DNA of 52,223 nt from Bradyrhizobium campsiandrae. Lineage in GTDB: Bacteria; Pseudomonadota; Alphaproteobacteria; Rhizobiales; Xanthobacteraceae. Under the pieces are notes generated by a model. That model saw only the letters and a list, made by a program, of their open reading frames with translations, had not been told where the DNA came from and made no database searches. Position 1 is the stretch's first letter. Each line of letters starts with the position of its first letter. The stretch lies in assembly GCF_014529705.1 (NCBI RefSeq), contig NZ_JAANIH010000063.1:1-52223 (forward strand), given 5' to 3'. Of this stretch, positions 25,419 through 33,722 are shown one piece after another. Both the position numbers and the translations under genes were made by a program.

Positions 25419-26210
25419 ATGCCAACGCCATTCTGGTCGGCTCTTGCCGGGCTCGCTGTTGCGGCCGCGATTGCCATGCCCGCGCTAGCAGATGGCCTGA
25501 AAGGCGACATCGCGCCGACCGGCAAGCTTCGGGTCGCGATCGCGATCAGCCCGGCGGGGGGCGCGTTCTGGTCGACCAAGACCGAAGCGGGCTATGCCGG
25601 CGTCCCCGTCGACCTCGGCAAGGAGATGGCCGCGCAGCTCGGCGTCCCCGTCGAATATATCGTGTACCAGAATTCCGGGCAGATCACGGATGCCGCCGGT
25701 AAAGGCGCTTGGGACGTCACCTGGCTGCCGAAAGACCCCGAGCGTGAGGCCAGGATGATGTTCGGCCCGATCTACGAGGTCGCGGACGCCACCTATATCG
25801 TCAAGGCCGGTTCGAGCATCACCAATTTTGCCACGCTCGACCAGGTGGGCATCAAGGTCGCGGCCGTCAACGCCACGACCACGATGCGCGGCGCCGTCGC
25901 ACATTTGAAGAATGCGAAGGTCACGGGCTACCAGACCTACGATGAAATCTTCGGGCTGCTGAAAAGCGGCGAGATCGACGCCTTTGCGCTGTCGCGCGAC
26001 CAGCTCAACAAGATGGCGCAGGCGATACCGGGGACGAGGGTGCTGGACGAGACCTTCAAGAAGACGGTGACCGCCGTTGCTGTCCCGCCTGGCCACAGCC
26101 AGGCTCTGGCCTTCGTCAGCAGGTTCATGACCGAGGCCGTCACCAACGGCACCTTGCGCAAGGCCTATGACAATAACGGGCTGAAGGACGCGCCGATCCG
26201 CACTGAATAG
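25419..26210 (+). CDS. Solitary periplasmic binding protein, amino-acid ABC type (family 3)
   Basis: The 263-residue exported protein has a signal peptide (LAGLAVAAAIAMPALA, cleavage near residue 24) and the SBP_bac_3 fold: KLRVAIAISPAGGAFW, GVPVDLGKEMAAQLG, then GAWDVTWLPKDPERE and LKSGEIDAFALSRDQL. The start has GAGGAG eight bases upstream. No permease or ATPase gene follows; the next gene, ten bases on, is a secreted hydrolase. It could feed a transporter encoded elsewhere or act as a ligand sensor. TWLPKD in place of the usual D..I.G..T suggests an altered ligand. Confidence 0.85.
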   Translation: MPTPFWSALAGLAVAAAIAMPALADGLKGDIAPTGKLRVAIAISPAGGAFWSTKTEAGYAGVPVDLGKEMAAQLGVPVEYIVYQNSGQITDAAGKGAWDVTWLPKDPEREARMMFGPIYEVADATYIVKAGSSITNFATLDQVGIKVAAVNATTTMRGAVAHLKNAKVTGYQTYDEIFGLLKSGEIDAFALSRDQLNKMAQAIPGTRVLDETFKKTVTAVAVPPGHSQALAFVSRFMTEAVTNGTLRKAYDNNGLKDAPIRTE

Positions 26211-26220
26211 GTTGGCCATA

Positions 26221-27495
26221 ATGGAATTCGACTGGGCGCGCATGTTTGGACGTTGGATTGCAATCACGACATTGATGTTGGCCTCGATGATGCAGAGCGC
26301 TCGCGCCCAGCCGCTGACGGTCGACCCCGAGACCATCGTCCCGTTGCCGCCCGGGTTCGATATGGAGGTGCCGGCGTCCGACGTGGCTCCCGAGATCGCG
26401 CGCTTCCAGGGCGCATGGATCGGGACCTGGCAAGACGACCGGCACATCCTCGTGGTCGAGCGTGTTAGGGCTGACGGGCATGCCGACCTCGTCTTCGCGC
26501 GGTCGGACTCGGCCTTCAACGGCATGAATCGCGAATGGTGGCGGGACCAGGCGACGGTCGTCGACGGCGTGCTGACGATGACGGGATTTCGCATCTTCCG
26601 TTATGCCTTCGACGGACCTGATCGGCTGTACATGACGGCGACGCTCAAGAACGGGATCGTCACATCGGGGGCGCTGGTCCGCACCGATCCGGCCCGTCTT
26701 GCCGAAGGCGAGCGGCCGGTCGACTGGCCGTGGCCCGGCGAACGCTTGCGGATTCCGCACCTGACGGTTCGAACGCCCGACGGCGCACGGCCGATCACGC
26801 TCGAGGGCACGTTCTATCCGCCGTCAGGGCAGGGGCCGGCACCGCTCGCGATCTTCACCCACGGCTCCGACATCGGCCGCAATCAGCTCAGGTCCTGGTC
26901 GTTCTCGACCGAGGCCCATTGGCTGCGCGACAATGGATTTGCGGTGCTGGCGCTGATGCGCCGCGGACGCGGCAGCTCGGAAGGAATCAACGGCGAAGAA
27001 ACCTTTGGACGCGCTCACGACGGCAGCCTGATCGACGTCTCCTCAGGTGTCGCCGAGGCCGTCGAGGATCTCGAATCCGCGATCGCCTTTGGTCGCACGC
27101 TCCCGGGGGTCAAGCCTGGCAGGGTGCTGCTCGCCGGCCAGTCGCGCGGCGGCTTCCTTGCCATGCACTATGCCGGCCTCAAGCCTGGAGAGGTGATGGG
27201 CGTGGTGAACTTTTGCGGCGGCTGGTACCCGTACGGGCCGGTGACGACGCCATATTATGCCAATGCTGGCCGCGGCGCAGGCGACAAGGTCAAGCAACTC
27301 TGGCTCTATACCGACAACGATCGCCTCTACAAGGAAGAGCTGATCCGCGACTATCAGCAGGCGTTTGCGGCCGCCGGTGGCACGGTTCGCTTTGAGCTGC
27401 TGCACGGCGTCCCTGGTGACGGCCATTTGCTGCGGCTCTATCCCGAGCGCTGGCGTGCGATCGCCGACCAGTTTCTGAACTCGCTCGATCGATAG
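26221..27495 (+). CDS. Secreted alpha/beta hydrolase with N-terminal lipocalin-like domain
   Basis: The 424-residue protein has a Sec signal (RWIAITTLMLASMMQSARA, cut near residue 29). Residues 55-170 contain FQGAWIGTW and read like a beta-barrel, possibly lipocalin-like domain. The C-terminal part (about 180-420) is an alpha/beta hydrolase with the nucleophile S308 in LLAGQSRGGF and a likely His in VPGDGHLL. I chose the ATG at 26221; a TTG at 26212 is also open, and the signal peptide core begins at an internal ATG near 26242. It is co-transcribed with the binding protein upstream. Substrate unknown. Confidence 0.75.
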   Translation: MEFDWARMFGRWIAITTLMLASMMQSARAQPLTVDPETIVPLPPGFDMEVPASDVAPEIARFQGAWIGTWQDDRHILVVERVRADGHADLVFARSDSAFNGMNREWWRDQATVVDGVLTMTGFRIFRYAFDGPDRLYMTATLKNGIVTSGALVRTDPARLAEGERPVDWPWPGERLRIPHLTVRTPDGARPITLEGTFYPPSGQGPAPLAIFTHGSDIGRNQLRSWSFSTEAHWLRDNGFAVLALMRRGRGSSEGINGEETFGRAHDGSLIDVSSGVAEAVEDLESAIAFGRTLPGVKPGRVLLAGQSRGGFLAMHYAGLKPGEVMGVVNFCGGWYPYGPVTTPYYANAGRGAGDKVKQLWLYTDNDRLYKEELIRDYQQAFAAAGGTVRFELLHGVPGDGHLLRLYPERWRAIADQFLNSLDR

Positions 27496-27537
27496 CTGAA
27501 AGCTGGAGCAGCAAGGTGCGTGCGGCCCGTTGTGGCC

Positions 27538-28602
27538 CTAGCGCGGCCTGATCTCCGCATATTTCACCATCGCCTTGTCGAACTTCCGCTTGAACGGCCA
27601 CATCGCGCCCAGGATCTCGCGGAAGCTGGCCGAGCTTCGCGCCCGGTCGACCTTTCCGAAGGCGAAGATGCTGTTGTTGCGCAGATGCTTCATGATGGTG
27701 GGATTGGAGACCCGGTAGTTCAGAAGGTCACCCGACTTCAGTGCTGAGCGCGTCGGCGCCGGGATGATCTGGATCAGCTCGAACAGTTTCATCTGATCGA
27801 TCGGATCTGGCAACGTCTTCACGATCGCCGGGATCTCGGCAAACAGCTCCGCATGTGCGTTCATCAGGCCGTCGCGGACATTGGTCCAGTGATTGAAGCG
27901 CCGATCCGTGCCGCGGGACCGCGCCTCCTCCTTGTCGTCGCGCGCGTTCAAGGCGGGATCGGCGGCCGCGATCGTCCCTTTGATCGCCTCCCATTTGCGC
28001 TGGCCGTTGCGGTCCTCGGAGGGGCCAGTCTGAAAGCTGCCCATATAGGTGTTCGATCGCGCATTGCGGACGTTCTGCTTGCCGTTGGTCTCCGCATAGA
28101 ACAGTCCGAGGCTGATGCGGCCCGCGGCCTCGGCGTCAGCAGGTCCAAGCCCTTTCGCGCGCGCAATCGCGGTGCCGAGATCGACGACGTCCTTGAACGG
28201 TGTCGCCGAATTCTGCGCGCTTGCCGGCGGTGCTTCCATGATGTCGAAGATGTCTGCATATTCGTCGACCAGCGGCTCGATGTCGGCATCGAAATAGGCC
28301 GGAGGAATCCCGAACTTGTTCGGTCGTCCGATCCGCGACCGCAGGACGTCGGTGAGATCCTTGAAGGTGCTGATGACGGCGACGCGCGCCAGATAAAGTG
28401 CCTGGCCCGGCAGGTTCGGCAACGGCTGCTTCGCCTCGATCTGGCGGCGCCGCTCGGCCAGGATCGATTTGAAATCGGCGAGCGCGCGATCATAGGCGGC
28501 TTGCGCCTCCGATTGCGCCGGCGTCAGCGCTTGTGCCGGGCTTGCGCCAGGTGCTGCGCAGAGCAGGGCAAGCGATGCATTGAAGTGACGTCGCGATAGC
28601 AT
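27538..28602 (-). CDS. Tat-exported protein of unknown function
   Basis: The 354-residue product begins MLSRRHFNASLALLCAAPG and has a twin-arginine-like signal that would be cut near ASPAQA. The mature protein is helical and charged, with a proline-rich PNLPGQALYLARV segment and a conserved-looking NARSNTYMGSFQTGP block; no catalytic motif or named domain is recognisable. I chose the ATG at 28602 because the signal starts there; the frame opens further upstream. It is convergent with the hydrolase gene (42 bases apart). I cannot name a function. Confidence 0.65.
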   Translation of the reverse strand: MLSRRHFNASLALLCAAPGASPAQALTPAQSEAQAAYDRALADFKSILAERRRQIEAKQPLPNLPGQALYLARVAVISTFKDLTDVLRSRIGRPNKFGIPPAYFDADIEPLVDEYADIFDIMEAPPASAQNSATPFKDVVDLGTAIARAKGLGPADAEAAGRISLGLFYAETNGKQNVRNARSNTYMGSFQTGPSEDRNGQRKWEAIKGTIAAADPALNARDDKEEARSRGTDRRFNHWTNVRDGLMNAHAELFAEIPAIVKTLPDPIDQMKLFELIQIIPAPTRSALKSGDLLNYRVSNPTIMKHLRNNSIFAFGKVDRARSSASFREILGAMWPFKRKFDKAMVKYAEIRPR

Positions 28603-28729
28603 CGCGGGGCCTGTCGTTGTCGATTCGGCGATTGTAGATCGTAAGTGTTCGCGCGGCTGTGGTCGAGGAAGCTCGTCCAAATCTACGTAGAATCACGGAT
28701 GAACTCACCGGAGCTTACAGGAGCCTTAC

Positions 28730-28747
28730 GAAACGTTTTTACGTTTC
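28730..28747. promoter_or_regulatory. Inverted repeat upstream of the tadG-like gene
   Basis: GAAACGT and ACGTTTC flank a TTTT centre in the 293-base gap between the divergent Tat-protein and tadG-like genes. The tight 7-4-7 symmetry suggests an operator. The surrounding bases (28603-28895) are lower in GC than the genes and contain no convincing ORF. Confidence 0.4.
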
Positions 28748-28895
28748 AGTAGTTTCGCGCCGGCACTATGAGGCTCTTATTTGGCGCGGCCTCCTCACGG
28801 GCAGGCTTGCTCCCTTCGCTACCATAAGTTCGTCGTGGCATCGTTTCCCGTCTTCGTTGCAGTTCGCCTCAATCTTTTTTCAAAGGGCTGAATAC

Positions 28896-30458
28896 ATGCC
28901 GGATATTGAGTTCATGCGTCGCGTTGGCCGGCTCGTATCGCGATACAAGCGCGACAGCGGTGCCAACATCGGCGTCACTTTTGCTATTGCACTCATCCCG
29001 ATTATCACGTCGATTGGATGCGCCATCGATTACAGCATGGCGACTCGCATCAAGGCCAAGCTGCAGGGGGCGGCAGATTCCGCAAGCGTCGCCTCGATCT
29101 CGGTGAATTCTGCCGGCTACAACGCGGCGATGTCCATGGCGTCGAACGGATCGGTTGCTGCAGGCGTTGTGGAGGCAGACAATATCTTCAAGGGGAATGC
29201 CTCCGCTTTTTTCAACAGCTACACCAATCTGAATGAGACGAGCACGGTCACCAAGACCGGATCCAGGATGACCTCGTCCGTGCAGTTCAGTGCGGATGTG
29301 CCGGTCACTTTCATGCAGCTTCTGGGCTACCACAAGCTGACGGTGTCAGGTACTTCCTCCTCGTCGACGACCCTGCCGCTGTATCTGGACTTCTATCTGA
29401 CGTTGGACGTTTCGGGTTCGATGGGGTTGCCGTCGACCACGGCGGAGGCCCAGCGCATGCAGTCGATCAATCCCGACAACTACCGGCAATATCCGACCGG
29501 CTGCACCCTAGCCTGCCATTTCTCGCCGCAGAACAGCGCCTGCACGGATTCGGGAACGCAAGGCTATCCCACGAACAATTACTGCTTGGGATATGCGATC
29601 TCGCGCGTTAGCCAGAGTGGGTACAGGGCGCTGCTCCAGACAAAGACGAGCAACCCCATGGGCGTTCAACTGCCATCGTCGATTGTCTCCGGATTGCCGA
29701 ACTCGCTCTACTCAAATCTTACGACGGTGGCGAACTGCCCGACGGACGGCACTGATTCCTGCATTCAGTTGCGGCTTGATGCCGTCGGCTATGCGGTCAA
29801 CCAGTTGTTCGTTACGGCCAACAACACCGAGAAAGTGGCGAACCAGTTCCGCATCGGTCTCTATCCCTTCATCCGCTACCTCTATTCGTACTTCCCGCTG
29901 ACCAGCAGCATCAACGGCTCGATTACCAACCCGTCGACGATCAACTATGCTGCGGCCAACCTGGCGACGCTGCTCGATACCAACATGAACGCGAACCTCG
30001 GGTCGGGCGGGACGCATATCGACACCGCGTTGTCGAGCGTTAATACGCTGATCACGAGCGTGGGTGACGGCAGTGCTTGGAACAACACGTTGCCCTACGT
30101 TTTCCTTGTGACCGATGGTGCGCAGGATCCGCAGGTCAAGGGCGTCCCCAACGGCTCCTGGTCGGGCAGCAATCATGCCACGACGATCGATCCTGCCACC
30201 TCATGCACGCCGCTGAAAAACCGCGGCATCATCATTTCTGTGCTGTACATTCCTTATCAGAAGATCAATCCGGTCAACACGTCCTTCGCCGGGGATGAGG
30301 ACGACTACGCCAACTGGAACATTCCGGACATTCCGACGAGCCTGCAGAACTGCGCCTCGCCAGGCTTCTTCTATACCGCGAACACGCCCGCCGACATCAC
30401 CGCGGCGTTGAACGCAATGTTCAATCATGCAGTGCAGGAAGCCCGCATCACCAACTAA
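28896..30458 (+). CDS. TadG-like protein with von Willebrand factor A domain
   Basis: The 520-residue membrane-anchored surface protein has a single N-terminal membrane segment (about 25-45, TFAIALIPIITSIGCAI), a TadE/G-type helix (IKAKLQGAADSASVAS) and a large exposed domain. D171-x-S173-x-S175 in LTLDVSGSM is the vWA metal site, with GGTHIDTAL and FLVTDGAQDP completing it. Asn/Ser/Thr-rich segments follow. TadG homologues belong to Flp pilus loci, but no other tad or cpa gene is here. The ATG at 28896 gives MPDIEFMRR; one at 28914 is also possible. Its stop overlaps the convergent monooxygenase stop. Confidence 0.85.
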   Translation: MPDIEFMRRVGRLVSRYKRDSGANIGVTFAIALIPIITSIGCAIDYSMATRIKAKLQGAADSASVASISVNSAGYNAAMSMASNGSVAAGVVEADNIFKGNASAFFNSYTNLNETSTVTKTGSRMTSSVQFSADVPVTFMQLLGYHKLTVSGTSSSSTTLPLYLDFYLTLDVSGSMGLPSTTAEAQRMQSINPDNYRQYPTGCTLACHFSPQNSACTDSGTQGYPTNNYCLGYAISRVSQSGYRALLQTKTSNPMGVQLPSSIVSGLPNSLYSNLTTVANCPTDGTDSCIQLRLDAVGYAVNQLFVTANNTEKVANQFRIGLYPFIRYLYSYFPLTSSINGSITNPSTINYAAANLATLLDTNMNANLGSGGTHIDTALSSVNTLITSVGDGSAWNNTLPYVFLVTDGAQDPQVKGVPNGSWSGSNHATTIDPATSCTPLKNRGIIISVLYIPYQKINPVNTSFAGDEDDYANWNIPDIPTSLQNCASPGFFYTANTPADITAALNAMFNHAVQEARITN

Positions 30459-31951
30459 CATTGCGTCGCCCGGTATGCCGGCGCCGTCTCCAGGAACTTG
30501 GCATAGGCATCCGCATCCGGCGGCAGGAAATGTCCCTTGAGGCCGCCGCGCTTGCTGATCTTTGCGCCGATATCGGTCATCAACTCGTCGAAATGGCGAT
30601 AGTGATAGGGCGCGACGCACAGGCCGCCATAGACGCCGGCGGCCGGCCGCTCGACGCGCTTGAAGTGCAGCATCATCTCGATGTTGTCGCGCATCGCTTG
30701 CGCCGTCGGCTGGTTCGCAAGCTGTCCGTCGGCATAGCGCACCAGCCAGTTCGCGGCGAGATCGGCACAGAGCACGGTGCAGAACGACGAGTTGAAGCCG
30801 ACGAAGCCGAGCTCGGGCAGATCGGGGTTGGCGATCAGGCGGTAGAGCCGGTACTGCCCGTCCGCATCGACCAGCTTTTGCTGGTAGCTGTCCGGCAAGA
30901 AGGGCACACCGAGCTTGTAGCCGATCGCGAGCACCGCGATATCGGCACCAACACGCTCGCCGCCGCTCATCACGATGCTGTCGCCGTCATAGTGATCGAA
31001 CGTGCCGAACACCGCCTTGATGCGGCCGTCGGCGACCATCGGGTAGAAGCCCGGCGTTGCGATCGGCACCGAGCAGTTGACGCCATCCTCGATCCGTTCC
31101 TTCGGCACCATCTTGCACCTGCCAAGCTTGAGCTGTGCCTTCAACAGGCTCTCCAGCCCGCGCCAGTTGGCCCAGATCAGCGGCGCGGCGAGGCGGTAGG
31201 CGAGCCGCGACATCGTGCCGATGCCCCAGCCCGGAAACATCTCCTCCTGCGCGCGGATGTAGAGGATGCGCTTGAAGTTCACGAGGCCGCCTATGAAATA
31301 GGGGATGCGCCAGACCGGTTCGCGCATCACGATGGTGACCTCGCGCGCGCCTGATTTCACCGCGTTGACGGCGATGTCGGTCGCCGATTTCGATCCGCCG
31401 AGCACGACGACGCGGCGTCCTTTTGCGAGCGCAGGGTCGCTGTATTTCGACGAATGCAGGATCCGTCCGCCCTGCGCCAGGAAGCCGTCTTCGCCCGGGC
31501 AATGCAGTTCACGCGGCTCGTTGAACTGTCCGATGCAGACGGCGACGAAATCGAAATCCTCATTCGTGGTCGCGCCGTGCCTGGTCGTCAGCGTCAGTGT
31601 CCAGCCCGGTTTGCCGTCGGCGCGGCGCGCCATGCCTGCGACTTCAGTGTTGAGGCGCAGCATGCGATCGAGGCCGAGCTCCCGCGCATAGCCGGCGAGA
31701 TAGGCGTGTACCTGCGGCCCGGTCGGCCATTCCGGATAGGTTTCAGGCATGGCGCGATCGGTGTAGCGATAGAGGTCCTTCGGGCTTTGCGTCTGTACGT
31801 CAGGATAGGAGCGCGCCGGCTCCCAGACGCCGCCGAGATCTCCGCTGCGCTCGACGATGGTGACGCAGTGGCCGCGGGTGGAGAACGCCTTTGCGGTGGC
31901 AAGGCCGGAGACGCCGGCGCCGATCACGCAGACATGCTTGGGGTTGACCAT
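30455..31951 (-). CDS. Flavin-containing monooxygenase, FMO/Baeyer-Villiger superfamily
   Basis: The 498-residue enzyme binds FAD at GAGVSG (11-16) and NADPH at VVLGGSKSATD. GGRILHSSKYSD is close to the FMO identifying motif FxGxxxHxxxY, and the WEPARSYPDVQTQSP block is typical of FMO-like oxygenases of N-, S- or ketone substrates. It lies downstream of a cupin gene on the same strand (107-base gap), with a divergent AraC regulator beyond, so the three probably form one catabolic unit. I chose the ATG at 31951 (MVNPKHVCVIGAG). Confidence 0.88.
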   Translation of the reverse strand: MVNPKHVCVIGAGVSGLATAKAFSTRGHCVTIVERSGDLGGVWEPARSYPDVQTQSPKDLYRYTDRAMPETYPEWPTGPQVHAYLAGYARELGLDRMLRLNTEVAGMARRADGKPGWTLTLTTRHGATTNEDFDFVAVCIGQFNEPRELHCPGEDGFLAQGGRILHSSKYSDPALAKGRRVVVLGGSKSATDIAVNAVKSGAREVTIVMREPVWRIPYFIGGLVNFKRILYIRAQEEMFPGWGIGTMSRLAYRLAAPLIWANWRGLESLLKAQLKLGRCKMVPKERIEDGVNCSVPIATPGFYPMVADGRIKAVFGTFDHYDGDSIVMSGGERVGADIAVLAIGYKLGVPFLPDSYQQKLVDADGQYRLYRLIANPDLPELGFVGFNSSFCTVLCADLAANWLVRYADGQLANQPTAQAMRDNIEMMLHFKRVERPAAGVYGGLCVAPYHYRHFDELMTDIGAKISKRGGLKGHFLPPDADAYAKFLETAPAYRATQC

Positions 31952-32058
31952 GGGAGGGCTCGCAATCGATGTGTTTCGCGCGCAAGCGGCCTCGTTCGGC
32001 CGCAAGGCGCGGCCGGCTGAGCTGCAAGCAGATGAAAGCGGACGAGGAGGCGAAGCGC

Positions 32059-32508
32059 CTAGTCGTTGGCCTCGGGCGGCAGGAAGTCGACCTCGTGCAG
32101 CGCCGAGATGCGCACGACCTCGGCCGGGTCGGTCAGATTGTGGAGCTGGTTGAACAGCGCCTCCAGCTTCTGCATCGGCGAGACCCAGAATAGCGCGCGG
32201 CACGGCTTGTCGGATTTGTTGAAATAGCCGTGCGGGATGCCGCGGGGCATGCGCACGAGATCACCGGCATGGGCCTTGACCCAGACGCCGTCGAGCTTGA
32301 GGTTGAGCGTGCCTTCCTGCACCAGGATGAATTCGTCCTGGGTCGGGTGGATGTGCACCGGCACGAATTGGCCGGGATCGCTGTTGGTTTCGAATGCGAA
32401 GGTGGAGTCCGTGACGGCCTTGGGGAAGTAGACTTGCCCAAGGATGTTCCAGGTCTTGCCGCCGTAGCCTGTGCCGTTTGCGGTAATGCCCTTTTCGAGT
32501 GCAGTCAT
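32059..32508 (-). CDS. Single-domain cupin protein, possible dioxygenase or isomerase
   Basis: The 149-residue protein has both cupin motifs intact: HxHx4Ex6G as HIHPTQDEFILVQEG and Gx5PxGx2H as GDLVRMPRGIPHG, so it should bind a metal. The C-terminal tail (MQKLEALFNQLHNL) is helical. The ribosome site AGGAGGCGAGCC before the ATG at 32508 is strong. Similar cupins act on polyketides, flavonoids or acyl compounds. It leads the pair with the flavin monooxygenase and diverges from the AraC gene at 32697. Confidence 0.8.
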   Translation of the reverse strand: MTALEKGITANGTGYGGKTWNILGQVYFPKAVTDSTFAFETNSDPGQFVPVHIHPTQDEFILVQEGTLNLKLDGVWVKAHAGDLVRMPRGIPHGYFNKSDKPCRALFWVSPMQKLEALFNQLHNLTDPAEVVRISALHEVDFLPPEAND

Positions 32509-32696
32509 GGCTCGCCTCCTGTTGGATTCCGGCGAGGATGGAGCTTCGGCCAGGCGCGGGCGGCTGTCTATCCGCCAAACGAATCCGGATATCGCTGTTG
32601 CCATGCAGCACGACGATTTTGCCGGCGCGGCTCTTTTCGCACCTTGCGAACTATTATAGGCTTAAAGCAATTCCGTGACGCGAAGCGTGGTCGACC

Positions 32697-33722
32697 ATGT
32701 CCGCAGCCGTGCTGGAAATGAGCGCAAGGCCGCCCGTAGCCGAACGGCTTGCGGACTTCGCCCGCGTCACCACCGACGATGTTGATGAGGCCGCCGAGCA
32801 GATCGGTCGCATCTTCTGTCCGCACGATCTCAAGCCCGCGCAGGCCCGCGCTTGCGGCTTCTCGGCCCGGCACAATTGCGCTGATTTCGATGGCTTTTCC
32901 ATCAACTATGTCGGCTATGGCGGGACTGTCAGCATCGATCCCGGGTGTCTCGACCGCTTCTTCCTCGTGCAGATCCCACTTGCGGGCACAGCCCGCATCT
33001 GTTCGGGCAGGAGCGGATTCGACGTCGCGCCCGCAAGGATGGCATCGCTGCTGTCGCCGACCATCCCGACCCTGATGACGTGGCGCGACTGTGCACAAGC
33101 GATCCTGCTGTTCGACCGCCGCATGGTCGAGCAACGCGCCGCGGCGCTGTCGGGCAGGGCGGCCGGCACGATCGAGTTCGATGCCGAGATCGACCTGAAT
33201 GCGCCGTCCGGTCGCCGCCTGCAAACCGACCTTGCCGAGCTGATGATGCTCGCCGAGCGTCTCGGGCCGTCCGCCCGGCTTTCGCCGGTTGCATTGGCCG
33301 ACTGGCGCGAGGCATTGCTCGATGGTCTGCTCGCCGGACTGCGGCATGACCTGTCGGATGCGATCAGGACGTTCTCCGGGCAAGCCGAACGCATGCCGCG
33401 CGCGCTTCGCATCGCGCGGGACTATCTTGCCGAAAATGCCGGTGAACCGCTGGACCTCGTGCAACTCGCCTGCGCATCCGGCATCGGCATCCGTGCGCTT
33501 CAGCTCGGCTTCCGCCGTCATTATGGGATGTCGATCTCGCAAATGCTGCTTGATATCAGGCTCGCCGGTCTCCACGCCCGGATTGCGCAGGCGCCGGCCG
33601 ACGCTTCGATCACCGACATGGCTTTCGATCTCGGCTTTACTCACCTCAGCCGCATGGCCGGCGCCTACCGCGCGAAATTCGGTGAGGCACCGTCGGCAAC
33701 GCTGCGGCGACGGATGAGCTAG
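32697..33722 (+). CDS. AraC-family regulator with AraC-binding-like domain
   Basis: The 341-residue protein has an N-terminal ligand domain of the AraC-binding-like type (about 20-200, with GFSINYVGYGG and FFLVQIPLAG) and a C-terminal HTH (about 240-340, with LVQLACASGIGIRALQLGF and DMAFDLGFTHLSRMAGAYR). Family members respond to aromatic or amine substrates. It is divergent from the cupin-monooxygenase genes across 188 bases, which are its likely targets. A TATTAT hexamer at 32652-32657 is a possible -10. Its stop shares the palindrome CTAG with the kinase stop on the other strand. Confidence 0.9.
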   Translation: MSAAVLEMSARPPVAERLADFARVTTDDVDEAAEQIGRIFCPHDLKPAQARACGFSARHNCADFDGFSINYVGYGGTVSIDPGCLDRFFLVQIPLAGTARICSGRSGFDVAPARMASLLSPTIPTLMTWRDCAQAILLFDRRMVEQRAAALSGRAAGTIEFDAEIDLNAPSGRRLQTDLAELMMLAERLGPSARLSPVALADWREALLDGLLAGLRHDLSDAIRTFSGQAERMPRALRIARDYLAENAGEPLDLVQLACASGIGIRALQLGFRRHYGMSISQMLLDIRLAGLHARIAQAPADASITDMAFDLGFTHLSRMAGAYRAKFGEAPSATLRRRMS

